NCBI RefSeq assembly: GCF_024662235.1
Contig: NZ_CP096276.1
Span: 3,782,001 to 3,846,000, forward strand
From: Pimelobacter simplex
GTDB lineage: Bacteria > Actinomycetota > Actinomycetes > Propionibacteriales > Nocardioidaceae
Direction: 5' to 3'
Length of the DNA: 64,000 nt
Shown: piece after piece, positions 25,858 through 33,923 of the stretch
Layout of the letters: each line of letters starts with the position of its first letter
Numbering within the stretch: position 1 is the first letter of the stretch
Notes under the pieces: model-generated
The model's input: only the letters and a program-made list of their open reading frames with translations
The model's database searches: none
Told to the model about the DNA's origin: nothing
Program-made: the position numbers and the translations under genes

Positions 25858-26829
25858 TCAACGTCCGGCGCGGGCCTCCGCGACGGCGTACAGCGCGACC
25901 GAGGCGGCGACACCGGCGTTGAGGGACTCGAGCACACCCGCCATCGGGATCGACAGCAGCCGGTCGCAGTTCTCGGCCACGAGGCGCGAGAGACCCTCGC
26001 CCTCGGAGCCGACGACGAGCACGAGCGGGCCCTGGGCCAGGTCGGCGTCGGCGACGAGCTCGGGCAGCGTCAGGTCGCCGTTCGCGGCGAGGCCGACGAC
26101 GAAGCAGCCCGCGTCCTGGTAGGCCTTGATCTGGCGGGTCAGGTTGACGGTCTGGGCGACGGGGCAGCGCGCGGCCGCACCGGCCGAGGTCTTCCAGGCG
26201 GCCGCGGTCATCGAGGCCGCGCGACGCTCGGGGATGACCACGCCGTGGGCGCCGAAACCGGCGGCGCTGCGGACGATCGCACCCAGGTTGCGGGGGTCGG
26301 TGATCGAGTCGAGGATGACGACGAGCGGCGCCTCGCCGGCCTCGTCGGCCGCCGCGAGCAGGTCGTCGGGGTGGGCGTACTCGTAGGCCGGGATCCGCGC
26401 GGCGAGGCCCTGGTGGACCGCACCGTCGGTGAGCCGGTCGAGCTCGCCGCGGCTGACCTCGAGCAGGCCGACGCCGTGCTCGGCCGCGAGCCGGAAGACC
26501 TCGCGCAGCCGGTTGTCGCGCTCGGCCCCCTCGGCGACGTAGACCGAGGTCACCGGGACCCGCTCGCGCAGCGCCTCGACGACCGGGTTGCGCCCGGCGA
26601 TCCACTCGTCCCCGCCGGTACGACGGCGCGGACCGCCGCCGCGCCCGCTCTTCTTGTCGGCGCGCTTCTTGGCCTCGGCGATCTTGTGGGCCTTGTGGTA
26701 CTCGCGGTCGACCGCCTTGGGCGTGGGGCCCTTGCCGGCGAGCCCGCGGCGCACCTGTCCGCCCGAGCCGACCTGCGGTCGCTTGCTCGACTTGCGGATC
26801 GCGCCCTTGCGGCTCGAATTGCCTGCCAT
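25858..26829 (-). CDS. rlmB: 23S rRNA (guanosine-2'-O)-methyltransferase RlmB
   Basis: 323 residues. A basic N-terminal extension (residues 1-75, Lys/Arg-rich) precedes the SpoU substrate-binding domain (WIAGRNPVVEALRERVPV) and the knotted SPOUT methyltransferase domain. The latter has motifs DSITDPRNLGAIVRSAAGFG, VVGSEGEGLS and IPMAGVLESLNAGVAAS. It 2'-O-methylates a guanosine of 23S rRNA. It directly follows cysS (1-bp gap), as in many Actinobacteria. Confidence 0.95.
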   Translation of the reverse strand: MAGNSSRKGAIRKSSKRPQVGSGGQVRRGLAGKGPTPKAVDREYHKAHKIAEAKKRADKKSGRGGGPRRRTGGDEWIAGRNPVVEALRERVPVTSVYVAEGAERDNRLREVFRLAAEHGVGLLEVSRGELDRLTDGAVHQGLAARIPAYEYAHPDDLLAAADEAGEAPLVVILDSITDPRNLGAIVRSAAGFGAHGVVIPERRAASMTAAAWKTSAGAAARCPVAQTVNLTRQIKAYQDAGCFVVGLAANGDLTLPELVADADLAQGPLVLVVGSEGEGLSRLVAENCDRLLSIPMAGVLESLNAGVAASVALYAVAEARAGR

Positions 26830-26830
26830 C

Positions 26831-28228
26831 TCAGTTCACCGTCCAGGTAGGTCCATCAGGGGTGTCGGTGACCTCGATGCCGGCCGCCTTGATCCGATCG
26901 CGGATCGCGTCCGCACGCGTCCAGTCCTTGTCCGCCCGCGCCTGCGTGCGCTCGTCGAGCAGGCCGGCCACGAGGGCGTCGACCGCGGCGGTGAGCCGCT
27001 CCTCGGTGTCCGAGCCGCCGGACGTCGCCGCCCAGGCCGGGTCGGCCGGGTGCACGCCGAGCACGTCGAGCATCGCGCCGACCGCGCCCGCGGTGGCGGT
27101 GACGTCCTCGCCGGCGGCGAGCTGGCGGTTGCCCTCGCGCACGGTGTCGTAGAGGACGGCGACGGCGGCCGGCGTACCGAGGTCGTCGTCGAGCGCCGCG
27201 GCGAAGGCCTCGGGCAGCTCACCCGGCTCGGCACCTCCGGCGCGCTGCACGAAGGACAGGATCCGCTGGTAGCCCGCGGCGGCCTCGTCGAGCGCCTCGA
27301 ACGAGAACTCCACGTGGGAGCGGTAGTGCGCGGCGACCATGTAGAAGCGCAGCTCGGCACCGCTGACCCGCTGGAGCACCGACGGGATGCTGAGGGTGTT
27401 GCCGAGCGACTTGCTCATCTTCTCGCCGGCGGTGGTGATCCACGCGTTGTGCATCCAGTACGACGCGAACGCGCCGCCCGCCGCGCGGGACTGGGCCTGC
27501 TCGTTCTCGTGGTGCGGGAAGCGCAGGTCGACGCCGCCGCCGTGGATGTCGAAGGCCTCGCCGAGGTACTTGCCGGCCATCGCGGAGCACTCGATGTGCC
27601 AGCCCGGCCGGCCGCGGCCCCAGGGGCTCGGCCAGGACGCGGTCTCCGGCTCGGAGTCCTTGCGGCCCTTCCAGAGGGCGAAGTCGCGGGGGTCGCGCTT
27701 GCCGCGCGGGTCGGCGTCGGCGGCCGGCTCCATGTCGTCGACACCCTGGTGGGTCAGCTCGCCGTAGGCGGCCCAGGAGCGGACGTCGAAGTAGACGTCG
27801 CCGCTGCCGTCGGCCGCCGGGTAGGCGTGGCCGCGCTCGATGAGCAGGTCGATGAGCTCGATCATCTCGGGCACGTGACCGGTGGCGGCGGGCTCGTAGG
27901 TCGGCGGCGCGACGTTGAGCGCGGCGTAGGCCTTGTCGAGCTCGATCTTCATCGCGTAGGCGAGGTTGTACCAGGGGCGGCCCTGCTCGGCCGACTTCGT
28001 CAGGATCTTGTCGTCGATGTCGGTGATGTTGCGGATGAACGTGACCTCGAAGCCGCGGTGGCGCAGCCAGCGCTGGAGGACGTCGAAGTTGACCGCGGAC
28101 CGGACGTGACCGACGTGGGGCTCGCTCTGGACCGTCAGACCACAGACGTAGAGACCCACTTTGCCCTCCTGAAGGGGCACGAAGTCACGGACTTCGCGGG
28201 TCGCGGTGTCGTACAGCCGGATGGTCAC
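26831..28228 (-). CDS. cysS: Cysteinyl-tRNA synthetase
   Basis: 465 residues, a class I aminoacyl-tRNA synthetase. The zinc/HIGH region reads [33 protein letters not shown] follows, [13 protein letters not shown] and [11 protein letters not shown] carry further zinc ligands, and KMSKSLGN is the second signature. GTG 28228 lies 6 nt after TAGACT, giving a leaderless mRNA. It heads the cysS-rlmB-phosphoesterase transcript. In Mycobacterium cysS follows ispD-ispF; here those genes lie 3-5 kb away. Confidence 0.97.
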   Translation of the reverse strand: MTIRLYDTATREVRDFVPLQEGKVGLYVCGLTVQSEPHVGHVRSAVNFDVLQRWLRHRGFEVTFIRNITDIDDKILTKSAEQGRPWYNLAYAMKIELDKAYAALNVAPPTYEPAATGHVPEMIELIDLLIERGHAYPAADGSGDVYFDVRSWAAYGELTHQGVDDMEPAADADPRGKRDPRDFALWKGRKDSEPETASWPSPWGRGRPGWHIECSAMAGKYLGEAFDIHGGGVDLRFPHHENEQAQSRAAGGAFASYWMHNAWITTAGEKMSKSLGNTLSIPSVLQRVSGAELRFYMVAAHYRSHVEFSFEALDEAAAGYQRILSFVQRAGGAEPGELPEAFAAALDDDLGTPAAVAVLYDTVREGNRQLAAGEDVTATAGAVGAMLDVLGVHPADPAWAATSGGSDTEERLTAAVDALVAGLLDERTQARADKDWTRADAIRDRIKAAGIEVTDTPDGPTWTVN

Positions 28229-28234
28229 CGGGTC

Positions 28235-28240
28235 AGTCTA
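28235..28240 (-). promoter_or_regulatory. -10 box (TAGACT), leaderless cysS
   Basis: TAGACT on the minus strand lies 6 nt before GTG 28228. Confidence 0.55.
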
Positions 28241-28271
28241 GGGATCGCCGGGGGTCCGCCTCACATCGTCA

Positions 28272-28308
28272 CGACGACGGCGCATGTAACGACGACGGCT
28301 CATGTAAC
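28272..28308 (+). repeat. Two direct 19-bp copies of CGACGACGGC[GT]CATGTAAC
   Basis: Copies at 28272-28290 and 28290-28308 match at 18 of 19 positions. The second runs into the left arm of the large dyad at 28301. Both end in CATGTAAC, the outer part of the dyad arm, so they may be additional half-sites. Confidence 0.7.
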
Positions 28309-28374
28309 TACGTGTTACGTACGCAATTGCGCCCGGGTAGACGCCAAAACGCGTATGTAACACGTAGTTACATG
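28301..28374. promoter_or_regulatory. Large dyad, 24-bp arms, upstream of the C39-like gene
   Basis: Arms 28301-28324 (CATGTAACTACGTGTTAC then GTACGC) and 28351-28374 are reverse complements at 23 of 24 positions, separated by 26 bp. Each arm contains the near-palindrome GTAACTACGTGTTAC. It lies about 50-130 bp upstream of the C39-like start and is much richer in A/T than the surroundings. It looks like a two-site operator for an unknown regulator. Confidence 0.7.
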
Positions 28375-28419
28375 AAACCGCGCCCAGACCACCCTGTTAC
28401 GCAAGTGACGGATGTGACG

Positions 28420-28425
28420 TACCGT
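28420..28425 (+). promoter_or_regulatory. -10 box (TACCGT), leaderless C39-like gene
   Basis: TACCGT lies 6 nt before GTG 28432 and selects that start, which also gives the most compact signal peptide. Confidence 0.45.
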
Positions 28426-28431
28426 GAGGCA

Positions 28432-29706
28432 GTGCGTCGACTCTTCCCCGCCCCCGTCGTCCTCGCGCTCGCCGGCTGCCTCGTGGCCGGCGGCGTCGCC
28501 GTCACCCTGGACCGCACGTCCGGTGGACCCGGCGCGAGCGTCACCGCGGCCGCCGTCTCCGACCGCAAGGTCGACCTCGAGCGGTACGACGCCGCGGCCC
28601 AGTGGCGCACCGGCAAGGCCCGCGGCACGCGCGTCACGCCGGCCGGCGAGCTCGCCTTCGACCGGGGCATCCGGACCACCCGGCTGGCCGGACGCACCTA
28701 CGACACCGCCCGCTGGACCAGCCCCTGGGTCGCCCCGGGCTTCTCCTACACCGAGCTGATCGCGTCGTGGTCGGCCCGCACTCCCGGGTCGAGCTGGATC
28801 GAGCTGAAGGTGCGCGGCCGCTCGGCGGCCGGGACCACGACCACCTGGGACTCGCTCGCCCGCTGGGCCGCCAAGGACACCGTGCTGAAGCGGGCCTCCG
28901 GCGGCGCGCAGGCCGACGACGGCACCACTCTCGCGACCGACACCTGGCGCACGGCCGGGCTGGCGTCGTACCAGCTGCGGGTGAAGGTGCACCGCCAGCG
29001 CGGCAAGCGCGCGGTGCCGCGCCTGGACCTGGCGACGGTGCTGACCTCCGCGCTGCCCCGCGCGGCCGGACCGGTCTCCGCGCCGGGCGTCGCGCGCGGC
29101 ATCGAGCTGAGCGTGCCGCGCTACTCGCAGATGATCCACACCGGGCACTTCCCGCAGTGGGGCGGCGGCGGTGAGGCGTGGTGCTCGCCCACCTCGACCT
29201 CGATGGTGCTCGGCTACTACGGGCGCCTGCCGGGCGCGGCGTCGTACGCCTGGGTGCCGGGCGGGCACGCCGACCCGTGGGTCGACGCGGCGGCACGCTC
29301 GACGTACGACCACGCCTACCGGGGCACCGGCAACTGGCCCTTCACCACCGCGTACGCCGCCCGCCAGGCCGGCAAGGCGTTCGTCACCCGGCTGCGCGAC
29401 CTGCGCGAGGCCGAGGTCCTGGTCAAGGCCGGCATCCCGCCGGTCCTCTCGATCGCCTTCCGGCGCGGCCAGCTGAGCGGCGCGCCGATCTCGTCGTCCA
29501 ACGGGCACCTGCTCGTCGTCGTCGGCTTCACCAGCAAGGGCGACGTGATCGTCAACGACCCCGCGGCGCCGACCAACGCGAGCGTGCGGCGCGTCTACGC
29601 GCGAGCGCAGCTGGAGAAGGCCTGGCTGGAGGCGTCGGGCGGGACGACGTACGTCATCCACGACGCGAAGCACCCGCTGCCGAAGGCGCCCGCCGGCAAC
29701 TGGTGA
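28432..29706 (+). CDS. Secreted C39-like (papain-fold) peptidase family protein
   Basis: 424 residues. The N-terminus RRLFPAPVVLALAGCLVAGG is a signal sequence, with LAGC resembling a lipobox. Residues 30-225 are an uncharacterised beta-rich region. The C-terminal Peptidase_C39_2 domain has the Cys in GEAWCSPTSTSMVLGYYG (near residue 250), His in SSNGHLLVVVGF and Asp in VIVNDPAAP, the Cys-His-Asp triad. It probably acts outside the cell. Other in-frame starts are ATG 28372 (inside the dyad), GTG 28405 and GTG 28414. It meets the molybdoenzyme gene tail to tail with no gap. Confidence 0.82.
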   Translation: MRRLFPAPVVLALAGCLVAGGVAVTLDRTSGGPGASVTAAAVSDRKVDLERYDAAAQWRTGKARGTRVTPAGELAFDRGIRTTRLAGRTYDTARWTSPWVAPGFSYTELIASWSARTPGSSWIELKVRGRSAAGTTTTWDSLARWAAKDTVLKRASGGAQADDGTTLATDTWRTAGLASYQLRVKVHRQRGKRAVPRLDLATVLTSALPRAAGPVSAPGVARGIELSVPRYSQMIHTGHFPQWGGGGEAWCSPTSTSMVLGYYGRLPGAASYAWVPGGHADPWVDAAARSTYDHAYRGTGNWPFTTAYAARQAGKAFVTRLRDLREAEVLVKAGIPPVLSIAFRRGQLSGAPISSSNGHLLVVVGFTSKGDVIVNDPAAPTNASVRRVYARAQLEKAWLEASGGTTYVIHDAKHPLPKAPAGNW

Positions 29707-31245
29707 TCAGGCCTTGGCGGTGACGTCGATCGTGTGCCAGCCGGTCGCACCGTCGGGCACGACGTCCGCGAGCACACCGGTCTGGACGTTGCCGTCGGCG
29801 TCGACCGCACGGACCCGCAGCTGGTGGTCGCCCTCGTCGAGCGTCACCGTCGCGCGCCACTGGACCCACGTGTCGACGTTGGGCGTCGCCGCCAGCCGGG
29901 CCCGCTGCCAGGCCCCGCCGTCGACCTGGACCTCGACCGCGGAGATGCCCGTGTGCTGCATCCACGCGACGCCCGCGCAGACCAGCTCGCCGACCGGGAC
30001 GTCGGCGCCCGAGCTCGGCACCTCGATCTTGGACGCGATCTTGACCGGGCCCATCTCGGACCAGCCCTTCTCGGTCCAGTACGCCGTGATGTCGTCGTAC
30101 CGGGTGACCTCCATGTCGACGACCCACTTGGTCGCCGAGACGTAGCCGTAGAGCCCCGGCACGATCGTGCGCACCGGGAAGCCGTGCTCGATCGGCAGCG
30201 GCTCGCCGTTCATCGCCACGGCCAGCAGGGCGTTGCGCTCGTCCATCATCGCCGCGAGCGGCGTACCGCAGGTCCAGCCGTCCTCGGAGGTCTGGAGCAC
30301 CGCGTCGGCATCAGGGTGCGGCCCGGCCTCGGCGAGGATCGCCGCCAGCCGCACCCCGCTCCACCAGGCATTGCCGATCAGGTCGCCGCCGACCTCGTTG
30401 GACACGCAGTTGAGCGTGATCCAGTCCTCGGTGATCTCGCGCGAGACCAGGTCGCGGTAGGACAGCGTGATCTCGCGATCGACCATCCCGTGGATCCGCA
30501 GCTCCCAGTCGGCCGGCGCGATGGTCGGCTTGATGAAGGCCGTGTCGATTTGGTAGAAGTCCACGTTCGGCGTCTGCCACGGCGCGACGCCCTTGATCCC
30601 GAGGCTCGCCCCGGGCGGTACGTCGGGCGCGGTCACGCCCTCGATCCGCAGCAGCCGCCGGCTCTCCTCGGCCTTGCGCCGCGCCGAGCCCGCCACCCTC
30701 CCGAGCAGCCCTCCGCACGCCGCGACCAGCCCGACCACACCCGCCGCCACGAAGAACCCGCGCCGGCTGGGCATCGGCGCCGTCACCGGCTCTCCCGCCG
30801 CCTCGGCCAGCTCCCAGCGCCGCAGCCACTCGGCCAGCGCCGCCAGCGCCACCAGCCACGCCAGCAGACCCACCACGACCGGCGCGAGGTCGGTGAACGA
30901 CGTGTTGGGCTTGGCCACCACCGCCGCGGCACCCACGCCCGCCAGGACGACGTACCCGGCGACGGCGAGCCACCACCGCGTCCGCGCCACCCGCCCGATC
31001 ACGGCGAAGACGACCACGAGGAACGTCAGGATCCCGAACACGAGGACCTTCTTGTCCGCCGTGTCGAACGTGTCGATCGCCCACCGCGCCACCTTGCCCG
31101 GCGTCAACGCGGTGAACCCCTCGGCCACCGCCACCACCGGCGCATCCCGCACGTGCAGCAGCGCCGCGGCGGCGTAGCTCAGCGCCAGGCCCAGCAGGCC
31201 CGACAGCACGCCGGCGGTCGCCCACCAAGCACGGGAAGTCCTCAC
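29707..31245 (-). CDS. Sulfite-oxidase-type molybdopterin oxidoreductase, membrane anchored
   Basis: 512 residues. Four or so N-terminal helices (residues 5-140) are followed by a second hydrophobic segment at 160-180 preceded by Ser-Arg-Arg-Gly-Phe-Phe, which resembles a Tat motif inside the fusion. The catalytic domain contains DWITLNCVSNEVGGDLIGNA, where Cys ligates molybdenum. HGFPVRTIVPGLYGYVSATKW is typical of the YedY/sulfite-oxidase fold, and the C-terminus is the Ig-like dimerisation domain (VPVGELVCAGVAWMQ). The substrate is unknown; sulfite or protein-methionine sulfoxide are possibilities. The GTG start lies near an AAGAAT -10-like box. Confidence 0.88.
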   Translation of the reverse strand: MRTSRAWWATAGVLSGLLGLALSYAAAALLHVRDAPVVAVAEGFTALTPGKVARWAIDTFDTADKKVLVFGILTFLVVVFAVIGRVARTRWWLAVAGYVVLAGVGAAAVVAKPNTSFTDLAPVVVGLLAWLVALAALAEWLRRWELAEAAGEPVTAPMPSRRGFFVAAGVVGLVAACGGLLGRVAGSARRKAEESRRLLRIEGVTAPDVPPGASLGIKGVAPWQTPNVDFYQIDTAFIKPTIAPADWELRIHGMVDREITLSYRDLVSREITEDWITLNCVSNEVGGDLIGNAWWSGVRLAAILAEAGPHPDADAVLQTSEDGWTCGTPLAAMMDERNALLAVAMNGEPLPIEHGFPVRTIVPGLYGYVSATKWVVDMEVTRYDDITAYWTEKGWSEMGPVKIASKIEVPSSGADVPVGELVCAGVAWMQHTGISAVEVQVDGGAWQRARLAATPNVDTWVQWRATVTLDEGDHQLRVRAVDADGNVQTGVLADVVPDGATGWHTIDVTAKA

Positions 31246-31248
31246 CCT

Positions 31249-31268
31249 GGTGATTCTTCCTCATCACC
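31249..31268. promoter_or_regulatory. Inverted repeat GGTGAT-N8-ATCACC between molybdoenzyme and ispF
   Basis: GGTGAT (31249-31254) and ATCACC (31263-31268) are perfect 6-bp arms in the divergent promoter region. They overlap a -10-like AAGAAT (minus strand, 31253-31258). Candidate operator. Confidence 0.4.
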
Positions 31269-31310
31269 GGTGCGCACGGTCGAGGTGGCGACCTCGGGCA
31301 TGATCAGGCC

Positions 31311-31811
31311 GTGACCTCCTCCGGACTCCGCATCGGCATCGGCTCCGACGTCCACCGCCTCGTCCCGCGCGATGCCGGCGACCCGCCGCTGGCCCTGGGC
31401 GGGCTGACCTGGCCCGACGAGGACGTCCGGCTCGACGGGCACTCCGATGCCGACGTGGCGGCCCACGCGGCCTGCGACGCGCTGCTCTCGGCCGCCGGCC
31501 TGGGTGACCTCGGCAGCAACTTCGGTACGGCGGAACCCCAGTGGGCCGGGGCGAGCGGGGCGGCGCTGCTCGGGGAGACCCGGCGCCGGGTCGAGACGGC
31601 GGGGTTCGCGGTCGTCAACGTGGCGGTCCAGGTGATCGGGAACCGGCCCAAGGTCGGTCCCCGGCGCAGCGAGGCCGAGGCGGCGCTGTCCGAGGTGCTC
31701 GGGGCGCCCGTGTCGCTGTCGGCGACGACGACCGACGGGCTCGGCCTGACCGGGCGCGGTGAGGGCGTCGCGGCGATCGCGACCGCGCTGCTGACGGGCG
31801 TGCAAGGCTGA
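31311..31811 (+). CDS. ispF: 2-C-methyl-D-erythritol 2,4-cyclodiphosphate synthase
   Basis: 166 residues. [10 protein letters not shown] and [27 protein letters not shown] supply the zinc-binding Asp-x-His and the substrate site; GTAEPQW replaces the usual DxxPxxK segment. [17 protein letters not shown] is the C-terminal signature. It catalyses the fifth step of the MEP isoprenoid pathway. The start is GTG 31311. It is separated from ispD by a hydrolase and a nirD-like gene. Confidence 0.96.
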   Translation: MTSSGLRIGIGSDVHRLVPRDAGDPPLALGGLTWPDEDVRLDGHSDADVAAHAACDALLSAAGLGDLGSNFGTAEPQWAGASGAALLGETRRRVETAGFAVVNVAVQVIGNRPKVGPRRSEAEAALSEVLGAPVSLSATTTDGLGLTGRGEGVAAIATALLTGVQG

Positions 31812-31816
31812 CCCTC

Positions 31817-32731
31817 GTGTCCGAGCACGAGCACGAGGTGATCACCGAGGACGGCCTGCGCATCCACGTGACGGTCCGCGGGCCCGCGGACGCGCCGCTG
31901 ACGGTGCTGCTGGCGCACTGCTGGACGGCTGAGGAGTCGGACTGGCACTACCAGGTCACCGACCTGCTGGCCCGCTTCGGCCACGACATCCGGCTGATCA
32001 CCTGGGACCACCGCGGGCACGGCCGGTCCGACCGGGCGAGCGAGGCGGCGTGCACGATCCCGCACCTCGCGCGCGACCTCGGGCTGGTCGTCGACACCTA
32101 CGCGACCGAAGGGCCGCTCGTCGTCGCCGGGCACTCGGTCGGCGGCATGACGATCACCGCGATCCCCGAGGAGCGCCCCGACCTGATGGCCCGGATCGCC
32201 GGCGCCCTCTTCGTCAGCACGACGAGCGGTGAGCTGCACAAGGTCACCCTCGGCCTCCCGGCCGCGGCGGGTGCGCTGCTGCGCGACCGGCTGCCGTTCA
32301 TCCTGGCCAACCGCTCCCGGATGCTCAGCCTCAGCCGCCGCGAGAAGTACCCCGTCATCGAGCGCCAGATCGCGCGCCGCTTCCTCTTCGGCCGCCCGGC
32401 CCGGCCCCGGGACGTCGGCCACGTCGTCGACCAACTCGTCCGCGCCCGGCCCGAGACGATGTCGGGCTTCTTCAAGGACATGATGGCGCACGACCGGATC
32501 GGCAACCTGGCGGCCTTCGACGACATCCCGGCCACCATCCTGGTCGGCAGCCGCGACCTGCTCACCCCGCCCGAGCACGCCGCCAAGATCGCCCAGGGCA
32601 TCCGCGGCGCACGGCTGCTCGTCGCGCCCGGCGCCGGGCACTACCTGCCGTTCGAGCGGCGCGAGCTCGTCAGCGCCGAGCTGTGCGCGCTCGTCGACCG
32701 CGCCCTCGCCCGCACCCGCGCGACGGCCTAG
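31817..32731 (+). CDS. Alpha/beta hydrolase
   Basis: 304 residues. It has an alpha/beta-hydrolase fold with oxyanion region LLAHCWTAEE, WDHRGHGRSDR and the nucleophile elbow AGHSVGGMT (Ser near residue 113). The acid is in GSRDLLTPPEHA and the His in APGAGHYLPFERRE. The substrate is unknown. The GTG start lies 5 bp after the ispF stop, so it is in the same transcript; there is no evidence linking it to isoprenoid synthesis. Confidence 0.9.
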   Translation: MSEHEHEVITEDGLRIHVTVRGPADAPLTVLLAHCWTAEESDWHYQVTDLLARFGHDIRLITWDHRGHGRSDRASEAACTIPHLARDLGLVVDTYATEGPLVVAGHSVGGMTITAIPEERPDLMARIAGALFVSTTSGELHKVTLGLPAAAGALLRDRLPFILANRSRMLSLSRREKYPVIERQIARRFLFGRPARPRDVGHVVDQLVRARPETMSGFFKDMMAHDRIGNLAAFDDIPATILVGSRDLLTPPEHAAKIAQGIRGARLLVAPGAGHYLPFERRELVSAELCALVDRALARTRATA

Positions 32732-32739
32732 GGCGCGGG

Positions 32740-33105
32740 TCAGGCCGCGGCGCCCTTACGGTGCCCGACCAGGACGACGCCCTCGACCACCTGCACCTCG
32801 TACGCCGGCACCGCCACCTGGACGTCGTCCAGGCAGCGCCCGGTGCGCAGGTCGAAGGCGTGCCGGTGCGCCGGCAGGGCGACGTACGGCACGGTGCCGC
32901 GGCGCCCGATGATCCCCTTGGCGATGCCCCCGCCGACGTGTCCGGCGAAAGGATCGTGGTTGCCGAGCGCGTAGACGACGTCGCCCGGGGTCCGGAAGAT
33001 CGCGACCGCCTGGCCGTGCACCAGTGCGGTCACCCCCCGGCCGACCCCGAGCTCGGCCATCCGGCAGATCGGTTGCCACTCCTCGGTGGCCCCGCGTCCC
33101 GTCAT
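32740..33105 (-). CDS. NirD-like nitrite reductase small subunit (Rieske fold)
   Basis: 121 residues. EEWQPICRMAELGVGRGVTALVHGQAVAIFR and YALGNHDPFAGHV...GTVPYVALPAHRHAFDLRTGRCL match the NirD branch of the Rieske fold. In that branch the cluster-binding Cys/His pairs are not conserved, so no FeS cluster is expected. No nirB partner is in the window, so it is an orphan here. ATG 33105 lies 7 nt after TACGTT (leaderless). Divergent from ispD. Confidence 0.85.
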   Translation of the reverse strand: MTGRGATEEWQPICRMAELGVGRGVTALVHGQAVAIFRTPGDVVYALGNHDPFAGHVGGGIAKGIIGRRGTVPYVALPAHRHAFDLRTGRCLDDVQVAVPAYEVQVVEGVVLVGHRKGAAA

Positions 33106-33112
33106 GCTCGTG

Positions 33113-33118
33113 AACGTA
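33113..33118 (-). promoter_or_regulatory. -10 box (TACGTT), leaderless nirD-like gene
   Basis: TACGTT on the minus strand lies 7 nt before ATG 33105. Confidence 0.5.
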
Positions 33119-33176
33119 GGCCGACGCTGTTGTCGGCAGCGTTTCGGCGTGTAACGACGAGGAAAACCCTGACCGT

Positions 33177-33182
33177 TAGGCT
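33177..33182 (+). promoter_or_regulatory. -10 box (TAGGCT), leaderless ispD
   Basis: TAGGCT lies 6 nt before GTG 33189. Confidence 0.55.
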
Positions 33183-33188
33183 CACGGC

Positions 33189-33905
33189 GTGCCGAGCTCA
33201 CCCACCGCCGCCGTCGTCGTCCTCGCCGCCGGCAGCGGCAGCCGGGTCGGTGCCGAGGTCAACAAGGTCCTGCTGCCCCTCCAGGGGCTCCCGCTGCTCG
33301 CTTGGTCGGTCCGCACCGCGCTCGACGTACCGGACGTCGACCCGGTCGTGGTGGTCTGCCGTCCCGGCGAACGGGCGGACGTCGGCGCCGCGCTGCTCTC
33401 GGTGATCGGCGAGCGCGAGGTGCTGCTGGTCGAGGGAGGCGCCACCCGGCAGGCCTCCGAGCAGGCCGCCCTGAACGTGCTGGCCTCCCGCGTCGCCGAC
33501 GGCAGCGTCGACGTGATCGCGATCCACGACGGCGCCCGGCCGCTCGCGAGCGCCGCGCTGTTCGCCACCACGATCACCACCGCCCGCACGTACGGCGGCG
33601 CGGTCCCCACGCTCGACCTGCCCGCCCTGCTGCCCCGCGACCCGGCCGCGACCCCCGCGCCCGGCGGACCCGGCACCCGGCTGGTGGGGGTCCAGACGCC
33701 GCAGGCCTTCCGCGCCGGACCGCTCCTCGCGGCCTATGCGGACGCCGCCGCGGCCGGGTTCGACGGCACCGACACCGCCGCTGCCTTCGCCGCGTTCGCG
33801 CCCGCCGAGCACGAGGTGCGGGCCGTGCCCGCCGGACCGGCCAACCTCAAGGTGACCTTCGCCGAGGACCTGCGCGTCGCCGGGCGGCTCCTGGCCCAGG
33901 CCTAG
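33189..33905 (+). CDS. ispD: 2-C-methyl-D-erythritol 4-phosphate cytidylyltransferase
   Basis: 238 residues. VVVLAAGSGSRVGAEVNKVLLPLQG is the CTP-binding loop with the catalytic Arg and Lys, AIHDGARPLAS binds the metal and substrate, and QTPQAF and the C-terminal LKVTFAEDL complete the family pattern. It catalyses the third step of the MEP pathway. The start is GTG 33189, on a leaderless transcript. A second, degenerate IspD-fold gene lies at 36441, next to carD. Confidence 0.94.
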   Translation: MPSSPTAAVVVLAAGSGSRVGAEVNKVLLPLQGLPLLAWSVRTALDVPDVDPVVVVCRPGERADVGAALLSVIGEREVLLVEGGATRQASEQAALNVLASRVADGSVDVIAIHDGARPLASAALFATTITTARTYGGAVPTLDLPALLPRDPAATPAPGGPGTRLVGVQTPQAFRAGPLLAAYADAAAAGFDGTDTAAAFAAFAPAEHEVRAVPAGPANLKVTFAEDLRVAGRLLAQA

Positions 33906-33923
33906 CGCCCCGCGGGCCCGGCC

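Noticed and set aside
28372..28374. ATG as start of the C39-like protein
   Set aside because: It is inside the right arm of the 24-bp dyad and would add a charged tail before the signal peptide. GTG 28432 has a TACCGT -10 box 6 nt upstream.
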